DNA of 9,962 nucleotides from assembly GCA_025056955.1 (NCBI GenBank), contig JANWYL010000105.1:1-9962 (forward strand). Direction: 5' to 3'. Each line of letters starts with the position of its first letter. Positions within the stretch are counted from its first letter, which is position 1. This document shows positions 1 through 7,202 of the stretch, piece by piece. The notes beneath the pieces were generated by a model that ran no database searches, was not told the DNA's origin, and saw only the letters and a program-made list of their open reading frames with translations. Source of the DNA: Sandaracinaceae bacterium (GTDB lineage: Bacteria; Myxococcota_A; Polyangia; Polyangiales; Sandaracinaceae). A program made the position numbers and the translations under genes.

Positions 1-1968
1 AAGGGTTTTGGAAAGTTCCTCGCGAAAGCGTTCGGCCAGGCGCAGGGCTCCGTCGGTATCGGTTTCTTCGCAAAGGATGCAAAACTCCTCGCCGCCAAAG
101 CGCGCCACCCGGTCGGTTTCTCGTTTCACCCGCTTCAAAATGTTTCCGAGCCCTTTGATCACCAGGTCTCCAACAGCATGCCCATAGGTGTCATTGATGC
201 TTTTGAAGTGGTCAATATCAGTGACAATCAGGGAAAGCTTTTTGTTAAAGCGTTGGGCAGAGCGCATTTTGGCTTCCAATTCTTCTAGGAAGGCCCTTTT
301 GTTCAAGCAGCCAGTGAGGCCATCGGTTGTGGCCATCTCTTCAAGGCGTTTGACTGCCCGAGCGTTGGACAAGGCGACGGCCAGTTGGTTGGCAAGCGTT
401 TGAAGGGCTCCTCGCGTGCCTTCACCAAATGCCCTTGGGCGTTCTGCCAGAATGACCAGGGTGCCGATGGGGTCATCCCGCACCACGAGAGGCAAAACGA
501 GTGCTGAACGAAAGCGTTCGAAGCGGTCGAGCTGAGGGGAGAAAAGGACTTGTTTGGCCTCAAATTCTCCTCGGTAGGGAAGGTAGTGGAGGTTTTTGAG
601 GGACATCGCCACAAGGGAGTGGTTGTCCTTAAAAACAGCGCCTTGAAGCTGTTCAGAGTGCGGGCCTCGCGCAATTAGCACCCGGTGTTCTTTGCGCTCG
701 CGATCGAATGAGGTGATCGCAGCAAAGTCAAAGCGGGCGAGCGCCGATGCGGCTTCTATGGCAGTGTCAAGCACTTGCTCCTCGGTAAGGGCAGCGCCAA
801 GTGCCCGAGATGCCTCGAAAAGCTGGGCATGTTCCCGCTTGCTCCGCTCAAGTTGAATGAAAATCCGCTCGCTTCTGAGGATTCTGAGGACTTGCAATGA
901 GGCTGCTCGGAGAATTTCCTCCTCCTTCAAGCTGAAGGGACGTTCGTCCAGCCTATCAGCGCAGAGCGCGCCTCGGAGCTCACCTTCATCATAAACGGGC
1001 ACCCCTAAGAAGCATCGGACCCGTGATGCGCCTTGGCGATAGTAGCAAAGGCCGCGATAACCAGGCTTGAGGTTTTCGAGGTTCATCACGATGCCTCTTG
1101 TGGCCACAGCACCGACCGCTCCGGCACCCGCATCAAATGGGCCTTCATCGATTTCGTCGCTGTCAGTGGCCACCTCGACGATGTGGAGTTTTCCGTCATC
1201 AGCTCCAAAGAGCAAAATGCATGTGTGCAGGTCGAGACTGCGCTTGAGAAGATCGAGGAGATGAAAGAGCGCATCGCGGATTTCTTCAACCGAAGATCGG
1301 GCTGCCTTTTCTTCGGACTGGATTTCATTGGATGAACCAGGAGCGCCAGCAAGGCGAAAGAGCCGGATGTCTGCTTCCAAGCGGCTGCGTTCCTCTTCGA
1401 GTGCTTTTCGGCGCTCCTCGCGGATTTTTTGGATTTCGATGCGTGTAAAGGAAAAATGAAAAAGGCCAAAGGCCATGATGAATCCAGAACGCACGAGCCC
1501 ATCGGCCGTGCTGAGGAAAGGAGGAACGCTTTGGGTGAGGGCAAAATCATAGAGCGCACCAACCATCACGGCGATGGCGCTGATTGAGGGGGGGAAAAAG
1601 GCAGGAATGAATGCGGCAACTCCAAAGGGGATAAACTCCCCCCAGCCGCGAGGTCCTCCTAGGGCTTGGGTGAGCATCTCAGAAGCGACAAAAAGCAAAA
1701 GAGCGATTTCAAGGTCGATGATTTTTGTGTTCGAAGCAGGGTAGCGCGGCAGGCGAGGGTTCATTTGGCGACGGCGCTCAAGCCAACGGATGAGGAGCCA
1801 AAGGCACCACAAAAGAGAGAGCAAGACATGGTGCCACTTCCATCCTTCCGGGGTTGGACGAAAGAGGCCTGCCATGGGAATTCCCGCAAAAAGAATTGCC
1901 ACAAGCAGCCCATAGGCGGCTCGCATGGCTTTTCGCAAAGCGAAGCCAGCATGCACCAAAGTCGCCAC
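1..1968 (-). CDS. Membrane-bound GAF-GAF-GGDEF diguanylate cyclase (3' end beyond left edge)
   Basis: Predicted to make cyclic di-GMP from two GTP at the inner membrane. The frame is open across the left edge; 656 residues are visible, counted from GTG 1968. The N-terminal 175 residues hold five or six hydrophobic segments, followed by a charged, Glu/Arg-rich likely coiled-coil linker (about 175-200). Two GAF-like sensory domains follow (about 224-360 and 379-534; their ligands cannot be read). The GGDEF domain starts near 542 with TTDGLTG and has the metal-binding DIDHFKSIND motif. The active loop is RFGGEEF (625-629 for GGEEF), so catalysis looks intact. RETD lies five residues before it and matches the product-inhibition I-site RxxD. 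The last roughly 40-50 residues are off the window, so an EAL or other C-terminal domain cannot be excluded. The GTG start is chosen because AGAGG lies 6 bases upstream; ATG 1926 is the alternative. It is the last visible gene of the tatD-led minus-strand group. The domain calls are firm; the sensed signal is unknown. Confidence 0.93.
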   Translation of the reverse strand, partial: MATLVHAGFALRKAMRAAYGLLVAILFAGIPMAGLFRPTPEGWKWHHVLLSLLWCLWLLIRWLERRRQMNPRLPRYPASNTKIIDLEIALLLFVASEMLTQALGGPRGWGEFIPFGVAAFIPAFFPPSISAIAVMVGALYDFALTQSVPPFLSTADGLVRSGFIMAFGLFHFSFTRIEIQKIREERRKALEEERSRLEADIRLFRLAGAPGSSNEIQSEEKAARSSVEEIRDALFHLLDLLKRSLDLHTCILLFGADDGKLHIVEVATDSDEIDEGPFDAGAGAVGAVATRGIVMNLENLKPGYRGLCYYRQGASRVRCFLGVPVYDEGELRGALCADRLDERPFSLKEEEILRAASLQVLRILRSERIFIQLERSKREHAQLFEASRALGAALTEEQVLDTAIEAASALARFDFAAITSFDRERKEHRVLIARGPHSEQLQGAVFKDNHSLVAMSLKNLHYLPYRGEFEAKQVLFSPQLDRFERFRSALVLPLVVRDDPIGTLVILAERPRAFGEGTRGALQTLANQLAVALSNARAVKRLEEMATTDGLTGCLNKRAFLEELEAKMRSAQRFNKKLSLIVTDIDHFKSINDTYGHAVGDLVIKGLGNILKRVKRETDRVARFGGEEFCILCEETDTDGALRLAERFREELSKTL

Positions 1969-1974
1969 GACTCC

Positions 1975-1979
1975 CCTCT
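1975..1979 (-). promoter_or_regulatory. Ribosome-binding site of the diguanylate cyclase gene
   Basis: On the minus strand AGAGG (followed by GGAG) lies 6 bases before GTG 1968. The in-frame TAG at 1978-1980 limits how far upstream translation can begin. The same arrangement precedes the gene upstream (AGAGG, 6 bases, GTG), which supports a GTG start over ATG 1926, which has no purine-rich site before it. Confidence 0.5.
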
Positions 1980-2008
1980 AGCCGATCGATGGGGGCCAAG
2001 TCAAAAAA

Positions 2009-3055
2009 TCAAAGGGACAAACGCCCGAAAAGGGAAACCCGCGTTTCACCCCCTTCTGGAAACCAATCGAAGGCGGCGGTGAAACCAGCCACAATTGGAA
2101 CAGCACTCAAGCTGAAGCGAATCCCCCACGGAGAACGTTCTGGTGTTTGAAGGAGAACCCTGTAAATCGGGCCAACACCAAGCGCGAGGGAGGGAATGAA
2201 GAGCAGGGAAGGGGTTCCAGCTTCGGCAGCAAGTGAAAGCGTAAGATCGCTTTGGAAATCGGTGTCGGCAGCAATGCTCGTGAGCAGAAATGAGCCCCAA
2301 CCGATTTCGTATCCAAGTTGAGCCCTCAATCCTTTTTCAAAAGTGCCTCCAACTGCCAAGAAAGGGCCTCCATGCCGGAATATGTCGCTATTGCGAGGAG
2401 TGAATTCAAGGGTGAAGGAGCGGGGAGCATTGGGAAGAAAAGCCGGTATGCGAACACCTTTTGGACCGATGGATTCACCTTGCACACTTAGCTTAAAGTC
2501 CGGTTCTTTCGAAGAGGGGGTGCTGAGGGTTACTTCGACAAAATCAGCTCCTCTCACAAAGGTATCACCCACTGCGCGGATAAATTGTGCTTCGGCTTTA
2601 AGAGAACTTTGGCGGTACGAGAGGGAGAATGCACCGCGGAGGGTGAGCTGGGTGCTTCCTTGTGGGGGGAGGCCAATCGCGATCGGGTGCACAGAGGGTT
2701 CTTCCGATCGAATTGGCCCTGCTTCGAGCACTGCTCCCTCAAGCCCATGGGTTGTGGCATAGACTCGCCCCACGGCAAAATGATCTGAAGCGATAAGCCA
2801 TTTTGCTTCGGCATTGCATCGAATGCGGGTAGAAAATTTTTCACAATCAAGTTGCAAAGACTCTTGGACAATCCGGGCATCGAGGTCAGGTTGGGCGCGC
2901 AATCCGCCGAAGCGCACTTCGCCTTGGCCAATCCGTGCTCCGGCTTGAGCAAGAGCAACGGGTGGCACAAGGCAAGCCGCGCATCCCATGATGACGTGGA
3001 GCAGCAGATGAGAAACGGGCATTGGCCCACTTGACGCGCATTCAAGCCTCTGCAC
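2009..3055 (-). CDS. Unrecognised exported protein, possibly an outer-membrane beta-barrel
   Basis: I do not recognise the family. From GTG 3055 it has 348 residues. A hydrophobic segment near the start (HLLLHVIMGCAACLVPPVAL) ends in ALAQA, a plausible signal peptidase I site, so the mature protein would begin GARIG. The rest has no further membrane helix. It alternates polar and hydrophobic residues, is rich in Gly, Ser, Leu and Phe, and in its last 120 residues shows short strand-like repeats (GLRAQLGYEIGWG, LTLSLAAEAG, GIRFSLSAVPIV, TRVSLFGRLSL), as expected of antiparallel beta strands in a barrel. The last residue is Leu, not the usual Phe. Two cysteines in the mature N-terminal part (LDCEK and IRCNA) could form a disulfide. 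Start: GTG 3055 has GAGAGG six bases upstream, overlapping the tatD stop; ATG 3022, right at the signal peptide, is the alternative. Coupling to tatD upstream and the cyclase downstream suggests co-expression. Function unknown; periplasmic or outer-membrane location is an inference. Confidence 0.75.
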   Translation of the reverse strand: MQRLECASSGPMPVSHLLLHVIMGCAACLVPPVALAQAGARIGQGEVRFGGLRAQPDLDARIVQESLQLDCEKFSTRIRCNAEAKWLIASDHFAVGRVYATTHGLEGAVLEAGPIRSEEPSVHPIAIGLPPQGSTQLTLRGAFSLSYRQSSLKAEAQFIRAVGDTFVRGADFVEVTLSTPSSKEPDFKLSVQGESIGPKGVRIPAFLPNAPRSFTLEFTPRNSDIFRHGGPFLAVGGTFEKGLRAQLGYEIGWGSFLLTSIAADTDFQSDLTLSLAAEAGTPSLLFIPSLALGVGPIYRVLLQTPERSPWGIRFSLSAVPIVAGFTAAFDWFPEGGETRVSLFGRLSL

Positions 3056-3061
3056 CAATCG

Positions 3062-3067
3062 CCTCTC
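3062..3067 (-). promoter_or_regulatory. Ribosome-binding site overlapping the tatD stop codon
   Basis: GAGAGG on the minus strand shares bases with the TGA stop of tatD (3066-3068) and sits 6 bases before GTG 3055. The placement fits translational coupling, in which ribosomes finishing tatD start on the exported-protein gene. It decides the start of that gene in favour of the GTG. Confidence 0.55.
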
Positions 3068-3917
3068 AATTCTTTAGTGGCTCACTTGAGAGTGCTTGGC
3101 GAGCCATGGTTGCCCGAATGCTTTCAAATCCTTTCGAGAATGCAAGGAGAGTGTTTCTGGTTGTGCATTTTTCGAGTTCTTTGGCTTCAATGCCACGCAG
3201 AGAGGCCAGGGCATTGAGCACAAGGCGGGCTTCTTTGGGTTCACCAGAGCGCTGGGGGTTGCCTTCAACCCATGTCCATGGCGCATCCGTTTCAATGAGG
3301 ATTCGGTTCAGCGGAAGGGCCCTTGCGCTTTCCTGGGGGCGGCGCGCCTTTGACCAGGTGATCGATGGGCCGATGCCAAAAAAAGCCCCAAGCCGCAGCC
3401 AGCGGGGGATGAGTTCTTTTGGGCCGTTAAAAGCGTGGATGATGAGCGGAACCTTGATCGCTTTTTGGGACTCAAAGAAGGCGAGGGCTGCACCGTGGGC
3501 GCCAAGGACATGGACGATGAGGGGAAGGCCGAGGCGTGTTGCAACTTCAAGGTGGTGGGAGAGAACTTGGAGCTGGTGCTCAATCCTGATTCCAAAGCAT
3601 TTGGCCGTATGCCCATCAAGGCCGCACTCTCCAATCGCCACTGCCCCAAGCTCTACTGCGCTTTTTTCAAGACCCATGAGGGCATCTGAGAGCCTTTCCT
3701 CTGGGATTTCTGGCAGCACCTCGGGGTGAATCCCTACGGCAATTTCGATGTGCTGGGGATGGGATGCGCGAAGGAGGGCGAGAGAATCCCAGGTGTCGGG
3801 ATGGGTGCCAGGGACCACAATGCCAAGCACTTCTTGACCAAGGGCCTGCTCAAGGAACCTTTCAATTTCCATTGCCAGAGGGGGGGCATCAAGGTGACAA
3901 TGGCTATCGATCAGCAC
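3066..3917 (-). CDS. tatD: TatD-family metal-dependent hydrolase (putative DNase)
   Basis: A TIM-barrel amidohydrolase-type phosphoesterase. Characterised TatD proteins are Mg2+-dependent 3'-5' exonucleases or deoxyribonucleases, in the cytoplasm. From GTG 3917 it has 283 residues, slightly above the usual 255-265. All expected metal ligands are present: H6 and H8 in DSHCHLD, E97 in AIGECGLD, H136 in LIVHVLGAH, H161 in LIIHAFNG and D211 in IETDAPW. The family's usual HSRDA around the fourth ligand reads HVLGA here, so an Arg is replaced while the His is kept; substrate preference may differ. The start is placed at GTG because family members begin with a short hydrophobic strand running straight into DSHxH; no ATG is nearby and the ribosome site is weak. 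The frame stays open about 300 codons further upstream, antisense to the E1-alpha gene; that part has no TatD similarity and is not counted. It is the first gene of the minus-strand group, divergent from E1-alpha. Confidence 0.9.
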   Translation of the reverse strand: MLIDSHCHLDAPPLAMEIERFLEQALGQEVLGIVVPGTHPDTWDSLALLRASHPQHIEIAVGIHPEVLPEIPEERLSDALMGLEKSAVELGAVAIGECGLDGHTAKCFGIRIEHQLQVLSHHLEVATRLGLPLIVHVLGAHGAALAFFESQKAIKVPLIIHAFNGPKELIPRWLRLGAFFGIGPSITWSKARRPQESARALPLNRILIETDAPWTWVEGNPQRSGEPKEARLVLNALASLRGIEAKELEKCTTRNTLLAFSKGFESIRATMARQALSSEPLKN

Positions 3918-4013
3918 GGCATTAAAGTGCAAGGGCAAGCACGGGGAGGCAAGATAAAAGCCTGTGAAATTCAACGTGCCTTGCGATGCTTCAGAATGCG
4001 GGTAAGAAGAGGC
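3918..4013. promoter_or_regulatory. Divergent intergenic region between tatD and E1-alpha
   Basis: These 96 bases separate two divergent genes, so promoters for both operons must lie here or reach into the coding ends. I see no convincing -35/-10 pair on either strand and no long inverted repeat. An AAGAAGAGG tract just before ATG 4014 may serve as the E1-alpha ribosome site, although its GAGG end lies unusually close to the start. The assignment rests on gene orientation only. Confidence 0.4.
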
Positions 4014-5159
4014 ATGGCCTACGAGCACACACCTCCTGTTTTGCGCCGCACGCCGACCATATCGGCTGAGGCGATAAAGCCCCTTCCGCCCGATCTCCTT
4101 TTGCGCATGCACGAGATCATGGTGATGGCCCGGGCCCTCGAGGAGCGTCTGATCCGCATGCAGAGGGGCGGTGAGGGGCATTTTTGGATCGGCGGCCCAG
4201 GCGAGGAAGCGCTCAACACCGCTTTGGGCCTTCTCGTCAAAAAGGGCCGAGGTCTCAATTACGACTACCTCCATCTCCACTATCGCTCGAGCGCTACCCT
4301 GCTCGCGATGGGGGCTGACCCAATCGATGCATTGCGCCAGATGCGAAATGCAGCCAGTGATCCCTACTCGGGTGGTCGGAATTTTGTGGCCCACTACTCG
4401 CGGCGGGAGTGGAACATTGCCCCAGTCACAAGCCCAATTGGTGTTCAGTTTGTTCAAGCCATTGGCACAGCAATTGCCCAAAAGCGGGCTCGCCCTTTTC
4501 ATGGGAGCGAAGCCGATGGGATCACAATTGTCCAAGGGGGTGACGCAGGAACGGCGGAGGGAGACTTTGCGAGTTGCCTCTTTTGGGCTGCGCGCCCTGC
4601 TTTTGAGCTTCCAATTCTGATCATCGTTGCAAACAATGGCTGGGGGATATCCACCCCCGAGCATGAAGTCCAAGGAGGGGCTCACATCGCCGATCGGGCT
4701 GCTCCTTTTGGCATTCGCTGCGCAGTGATTGACGGAAACGACCCCGAGATTGCCTACCGGGTGCTTGAGGAGGCCATGGACCATGTCCGAAGGGAACGCA
4801 AGCCATTTTTGCTTGAAGCCTATGTTTCGCGTCCTTATGGTCACTCGAGCAGCTCAGGGGCAAACTACGTTGAAAGCGAAGTCGATTGCCTCGAGGAGTT
4901 TGAGAAAAAGCTCATCAATCGGGGGTTGCGCAAGCGAGAGGAGTGTCAGGCTTTGAGGGAGGCAGCCAATCGCTTTTTCCTTGAGGCAAGCAAGATGGTT
5001 GTGCTTGAGGCCAGGCCTCCGGGAGAGCTCATCTGGGAGCATGTGTATGCAGAACGTGACCTTGTGGGGGAAGGAGCACAAAAGGTGCCGCATGACAACC
5101 GTGTGTTTTGTCCTCCCCCCTGTATTTTCCCCACCCAAAAGCGATCGCTTTCTTCTTGA
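4014..5159 (+). CDS. Thiamine-diphosphate-dependent 2-oxo acid dehydrogenase E1 component, alpha subunit
   Basis: E1-alpha subunits decarboxylate pyruvate or branched-chain 2-oxo acids and pass the acyl group to lipoyl-E2; they normally work with E1-beta as an alpha2-beta2 tetramer in the cytoplasm. The product is 381 residues from ATG 4014 (ATG 3996 is also possible). The thiamine-diphosphate motif spans about 175-210: GGDAGTAEGDF near its start and LP...NNGWGIST near its end, so the classical GDG reads GDA. The HYS and SPIGVQ blocks (127-145) match the conserved HYG and SSPLATQ region of the alpha chain. YGHSSSSGA (275-283) aligns with the flexible loop containing the phosphorylated serine in branched-chain E1-alpha. 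The closest remembered relatives are myxobacterial proteins annotated as 3-methyl-2-oxobutanoate dehydrogenase alpha. No beta, E2 or E3 gene is visible in this window, so the complex must be encoded elsewhere. The last 25 residues are Pro- and Cys-rich and look non-conserved. Substrate (pyruvate, branched-chain or acetoin) cannot be decided. Confidence 0.9.
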   Translation: MAYEHTPPVLRRTPTISAEAIKPLPPDLLLRMHEIMVMARALEERLIRMQRGGEGHFWIGGPGEEALNTALGLLVKKGRGLNYDYLHLHYRSSATLLAMGADPIDALRQMRNAASDPYSGGRNFVAHYSRREWNIAPVTSPIGVQFVQAIGTAIAQKRARPFHGSEADGITIVQGGDAGTAEGDFASCLFWAARPAFELPILIIVANNGWGISTPEHEVQGGAHIADRAAPFGIRCAVIDGNDPEIAYRVLEEAMDHVRRERKPFLLEAYVSRPYGHSSSSGANYVESEVDCLEEFEKKLINRGLRKREECQALREAANRFFLEASKMVVLEARPPGELIWEHVYAERDLVGEGAQKVPHDNRVFCPPPCIFPTQKRSLSS

Positions 5160-5176
5160 GGCTTGCAAAAAACACT

Positions 5177-5212
5177 GGGCCTTGCCAAAAGACAAGATTT
5201 GCCCGAAGGCCC
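5177..5212 (+). terminator. Weak stem-loop after E1-alpha, possible terminator
   Basis: GGGCCTT at 5177-5183 pairs perfectly with AAGGCCC at 5206-5212 across a 22-base loop. It lies 17 bases past the E1-alpha stop and is followed by TTATAGGCTTATTCT, which is only moderately T-rich. The long loop and lack of a U-run make this a poor intrinsic terminator; it may be an attenuating structure or chance. The rest of the 128-base gap before ttcA shows no clear promoter. Confidence 0.22.
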
Positions 5213-5287
5213 TTATAGGCTTATTCTGCTTGGGCCGCTTGAGCCCGTGCATGGGCCTTGACTTTGGGACATCTTAGAAAATGAGCA

Positions 5288-6274
5288 ATGGTTGAGCAGA
5301 CGAAAGAGCCTCTGCATTCAGAAGAAGCCGAGCGCCGAAGGCTTGAACGTTTTTTATTGCGCCGTTCGGGGCGTTGCATCGCGGATTTCAAGCTGATCGA
5401 GCCAGGTGATCGGGTGATGGCATGTGTCTCGGGGGGGAAGGACAGCTACACCATGCTGGATCTCCTCGAGCGGCATAGAAGGCGCTTTCCTTTTCGCTTT
5501 TCGATTGTCGCGGTGCACCTTGATCAGGGGCACCCAGGCCATGATGGAAGACCCCTTGAGGAGTGGCTCAAGGCCAATGGCTTCGAGTATCATATCGCTC
5601 ACGTCAACACCTACTCGGTTGTGATTGAAAAGCTTGGGCACTCTCGACCCGATGGACGCCCTCAAACTTACTGTTCGCTCTGTTCGAGGCTCCGGCGGGG
5701 GATTCTCTACACCCTTGCAAGTGAGCTTGGTTGCACCAAAATTGCCCTTGGGCATCACCGAGAGGATTCGATCGAGACCTTGCTTCTCAACCTGATTTTT
5801 ACGGGTTCGCTCAAAGCGATGCCGCCAAAGCTTCGCTCTGATGACGGCCGACACATTGTGATCCGCCCGCTCCTTTATTGCCCCGAAGCCGATATTCAAG
5901 AATACGCGCGGCTTAGCCGTTTTCCGATTTTGCCTTGTGATCTTTGTGGCTCTCAAGAACACCTCATGCGGAAGCGGGTAAAAGCCCTGATCCGTGAGAT
6001 CGAAAGCTTTGCCCCAAGGGCCAGAGAGAGCATGCTTTCTGCCCTTCGCAACGTTCGGCGCACTCACCTTCTCGATCCGAAAATTGCGCCGCCAGGGAGT
6101 GTGCTGGCAGAGGTGGCGGAGATGGAAGCAGAAGGGTATGGGATTTTTGAAGAAAGCAGTGAAGAAGAGGCAAAACGCGCAAAGCGCCTTCCAGTGCTGG
6201 GTGTTGCCCAAGGCAAGGAGGGCGCCGATGCACCGGCCAAAAAGGCCAGTCACCTTGCAGGAGGTTCTTTCTGA
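5288..6274 (+). CDS. ttcA: tRNA 2-thiocytidine(32) synthetase TtcA
   Basis: ATP-dependent, iron-sulfur enzyme that thiolates cytidine 32 in the tRNA anticodon loop. It has 328 residues (E. coli TtcA is about 311). The PP-loop SGGKDS is at 48-53 and binds and activates ATP. Two CxxC pairs are at C129/C132 (TYCSLCSRLRRG) and C217/C220 (LPCDLCGSQ). In E. coli the first pair and the first Cys of the second motif hold the 4Fe-4S cluster. LGHHREDSIETLLLN and FTGSLKAMPPK match the conserved TtcA core, and this combination separates TtcA from TilS and from the TtuA-type enzymes. The last roughly 50 residues (EESSEEEAKRAKR onward) are charged and low in complexity. ATG 5288 has no good ribosome site; another ATG at 5281 is out of frame. 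The 3' end overlaps the next gene by 47 bases. Confidence 0.95.
   Translation: MVEQTKEPLHSEEAERRRLERFLLRRSGRCIADFKLIEPGDRVMACVSGGKDSYTMLDLLERHRRRFPFRFSIVAVHLDQGHPGHDGRPLEEWLKANGFEYHIAHVNTYSVVIEKLGHSRPDGRPQTYCSLCSRLRRGILYTLASELGCTKIALGHHREDSIETLLLNLIFTGSLKAMPPKLRSDDGRHIVIRPLLYCPEADIQEYARLSRFPILPCDLCGSQEHLMRKRVKALIREIESFAPRARESMLSALRNVRRTHLLDPKIAPPGSVLAEVAEMEAEGYGIFEESSEEEAKRAKRLPVLGVAQGKEGADAPAKKASHLAGGSF
6215..6221 (+). promoter_or_regulatory. Strong ribosome-binding site inside ttcA
   Basis: AAGGAGG lies six bases before ATG 6228 and is the best Shine-Dalgarno match in the window. It sits within the ttcA coding sequence and fixes the start of the transporter gene, ruling out the longer reading from upstream ATG codons in the same frame. 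Confidence 0.8.
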
Positions 6275-7202
6275 GAGCGATCCTGGCTGCGATCAGCACC
6301 TCTCCAAAGTCTTGCCAGGGCCAGGGGTGCGGGCCGTCCTGTGGAGTGCCTTGGCTTTTGCCGTGATGGGAATTTTCGTCAAAGCCGCAGGAAGGCGCAT
6401 CCCTTCTTCCGAAATTGTTTTGTTTCGAAGCGCGATCACCCTGCTTTTGAGCGGATATGCTCTCTATAGAGGAGGGCATTCCCCGTGGGGAAAATCAACT
6501 TCCTGGCTTATCCTGAGGGGGGTTGTTGGCAGTGTAAGCTTGCTTTGCTATTTCTATTCACTAAGTGTTCTCCCTTTGCCAATTGCGACGCTTGTTCAGC
6601 ACTCAAGCTTGTTGTGGGTGCCCTTGCTTTCATGGGCCTTGCTTAAGGAAAAGGCCCAGTTGTGGGAGTGGTTGGGAGTGGGGGTAGGTGCAGGAGGTGT
6701 TGTGATTGCAATTGCCTCAAGAGGAATGGGTGGAGGGGGCGGCATGAGTTGGTCAGATCTTGGAATTGCTGGTGTTGGTGCGGTTGCAAGTGCTTTGGTG
6801 TCGATCATTGTGCGGCGCTTGAGAGAGGAGGAGGAGGTTGTTGTGGTCTTTCAATTGCCTCTTATCGCTCTACCGATTTCATTACCAATGGCGATTGCCC
6901 AATGGGTGTGGCCAACCCCAAAGGAGTGGTTGTTTTTGGTTGGGGCTGGGGTGGCCACCCAGTTCGCGCAGCTCAAGATGACCCAAGCCTTGCGCCATGA
7001 GCCTGCGACGCGGGCATCGGTTGTGGGCCTTTCACAATTGGTTTTTGCAATGGTTCTCGCCTGGGTGTTTTTTGATGAGACCCCCACTTTCTATGAATGG
7101 ATTGGCGCTGGGTGCATTTTCTTAGGGAGTTGGATTGCGCAGGTGGAAAGGAGGGTGACATGGTGTTTGTTTAACCACCACGAGACTCAAAAGAAGTGCT
7201 GA
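6228..7202 (+). CDS. EamA-family (drug/metabolite transporter superfamily) inner-membrane permease
   Basis: The product is 324 residues. A soluble N-terminus of about 35 residues precedes ten likely membrane helices in two similar halves: about 35-54, 61-80, 95-113, 117-135 and 148-164, then 178-195, 207-224, 233-249, 265-282 and 290-305. The two-times-five helix plan and motifs such as FRSAITLLLSG, LPLPIATLVQHSSLLWVPLLSW and KEKAQLWEWLGV in the first half, with LSQLVFAMVLAWVFFDETP and WIGAGCIFLGSWIA in the second, are typical of the EamA/RhaT-type exporters. The central cytoplasmic loop carries a glycine run (GMGGGGGM) and an acidic cluster (RRLREEEE). The substrate cannot be read; the family exports amino acids, nucleosides, cofactors or drugs. 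AAGGAGG and the 47-base overlap with ttcA indicate translational coupling. The gene's 3' end overlaps the convergent kinase gene by 16 bases. Confidence 0.9.
   Translation: MHRPKRPVTLQEVLSESDPGCDQHLSKVLPGPGVRAVLWSALAFAVMGIFVKAAGRRIPSSEIVLFRSAITLLLSGYALYRGGHSPWGKSTSWLILRGVVGSVSLLCYFYSLSVLPLPIATLVQHSSLLWVPLLSWALLKEKAQLWEWLGVGVGAGGVVIAIASRGMGGGGGMSWSDLGIAGVGAVASALVSIIVRRLREEEEVVVVFQLPLIALPISLPMAIAQWVWPTPKEWLFLVGAGVATQFAQLKMTQALRHEPATRASVVGLSQLVFAMVLAWVFFDETPTFYEWIGAGCIFLGSWIAQVERRVTWCLFNHHETQKKC

Noticed and set aside
1086..2082. Medium-length open frames on both strands across the N-terminal half of the cyclase gene.
   Set aside because: They overlap the continuous membrane-GAF-GAF-GGDEF frame and have shadow-like composition.
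2972..3022. Possible lipoprotein signal (IMGC) in the exported protein.
   Set aside because: The hydrophobic stretch before the Cys is too short, Met is unusual in the lipobox, and a better AQA signal peptidase I site follows.
3726..4013. In-frame extension of E1-alpha upstream to ATG 3726.
   Set aside because: It runs antisense through the conserved N-terminal part of tatD and does not resemble any E1-alpha N-terminus.
3918..4844. The tatD frame stays open for about 300 more codons upstream, antisense to E1-alpha.
   Set aside because: The extension has no TatD similarity and is Pro/Arg/Cys-rich like an antisense shadow. The true gene starts at GTG 3917 right before DSHCHLD, and E1-alpha on the other strand is strongly conserved.
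5258..5287. TTGACT (5258-5263) as a -35 box for ttcA.
   Set aside because: There is no acceptable -10 hexamer 16-18 bases downstream; the AT-rich TTAGAAAATG lies too close or falls on the start codon.
5994..6227. In-frame upstream extension of the EamA gene inside ttcA.
   Set aside because: It lies over conserved TtcA sequence in another frame, looks like Arg/Trp-rich shadow sequence, and AAGGAGG fixes the start at 6228.
5354..6253. Roughly 300-codon open frame antisense to ttcA.
   Set aside because: It has no recognisable motif, while the sense frame encodes a full TtcA with PP-loop and both CxxC pairs.
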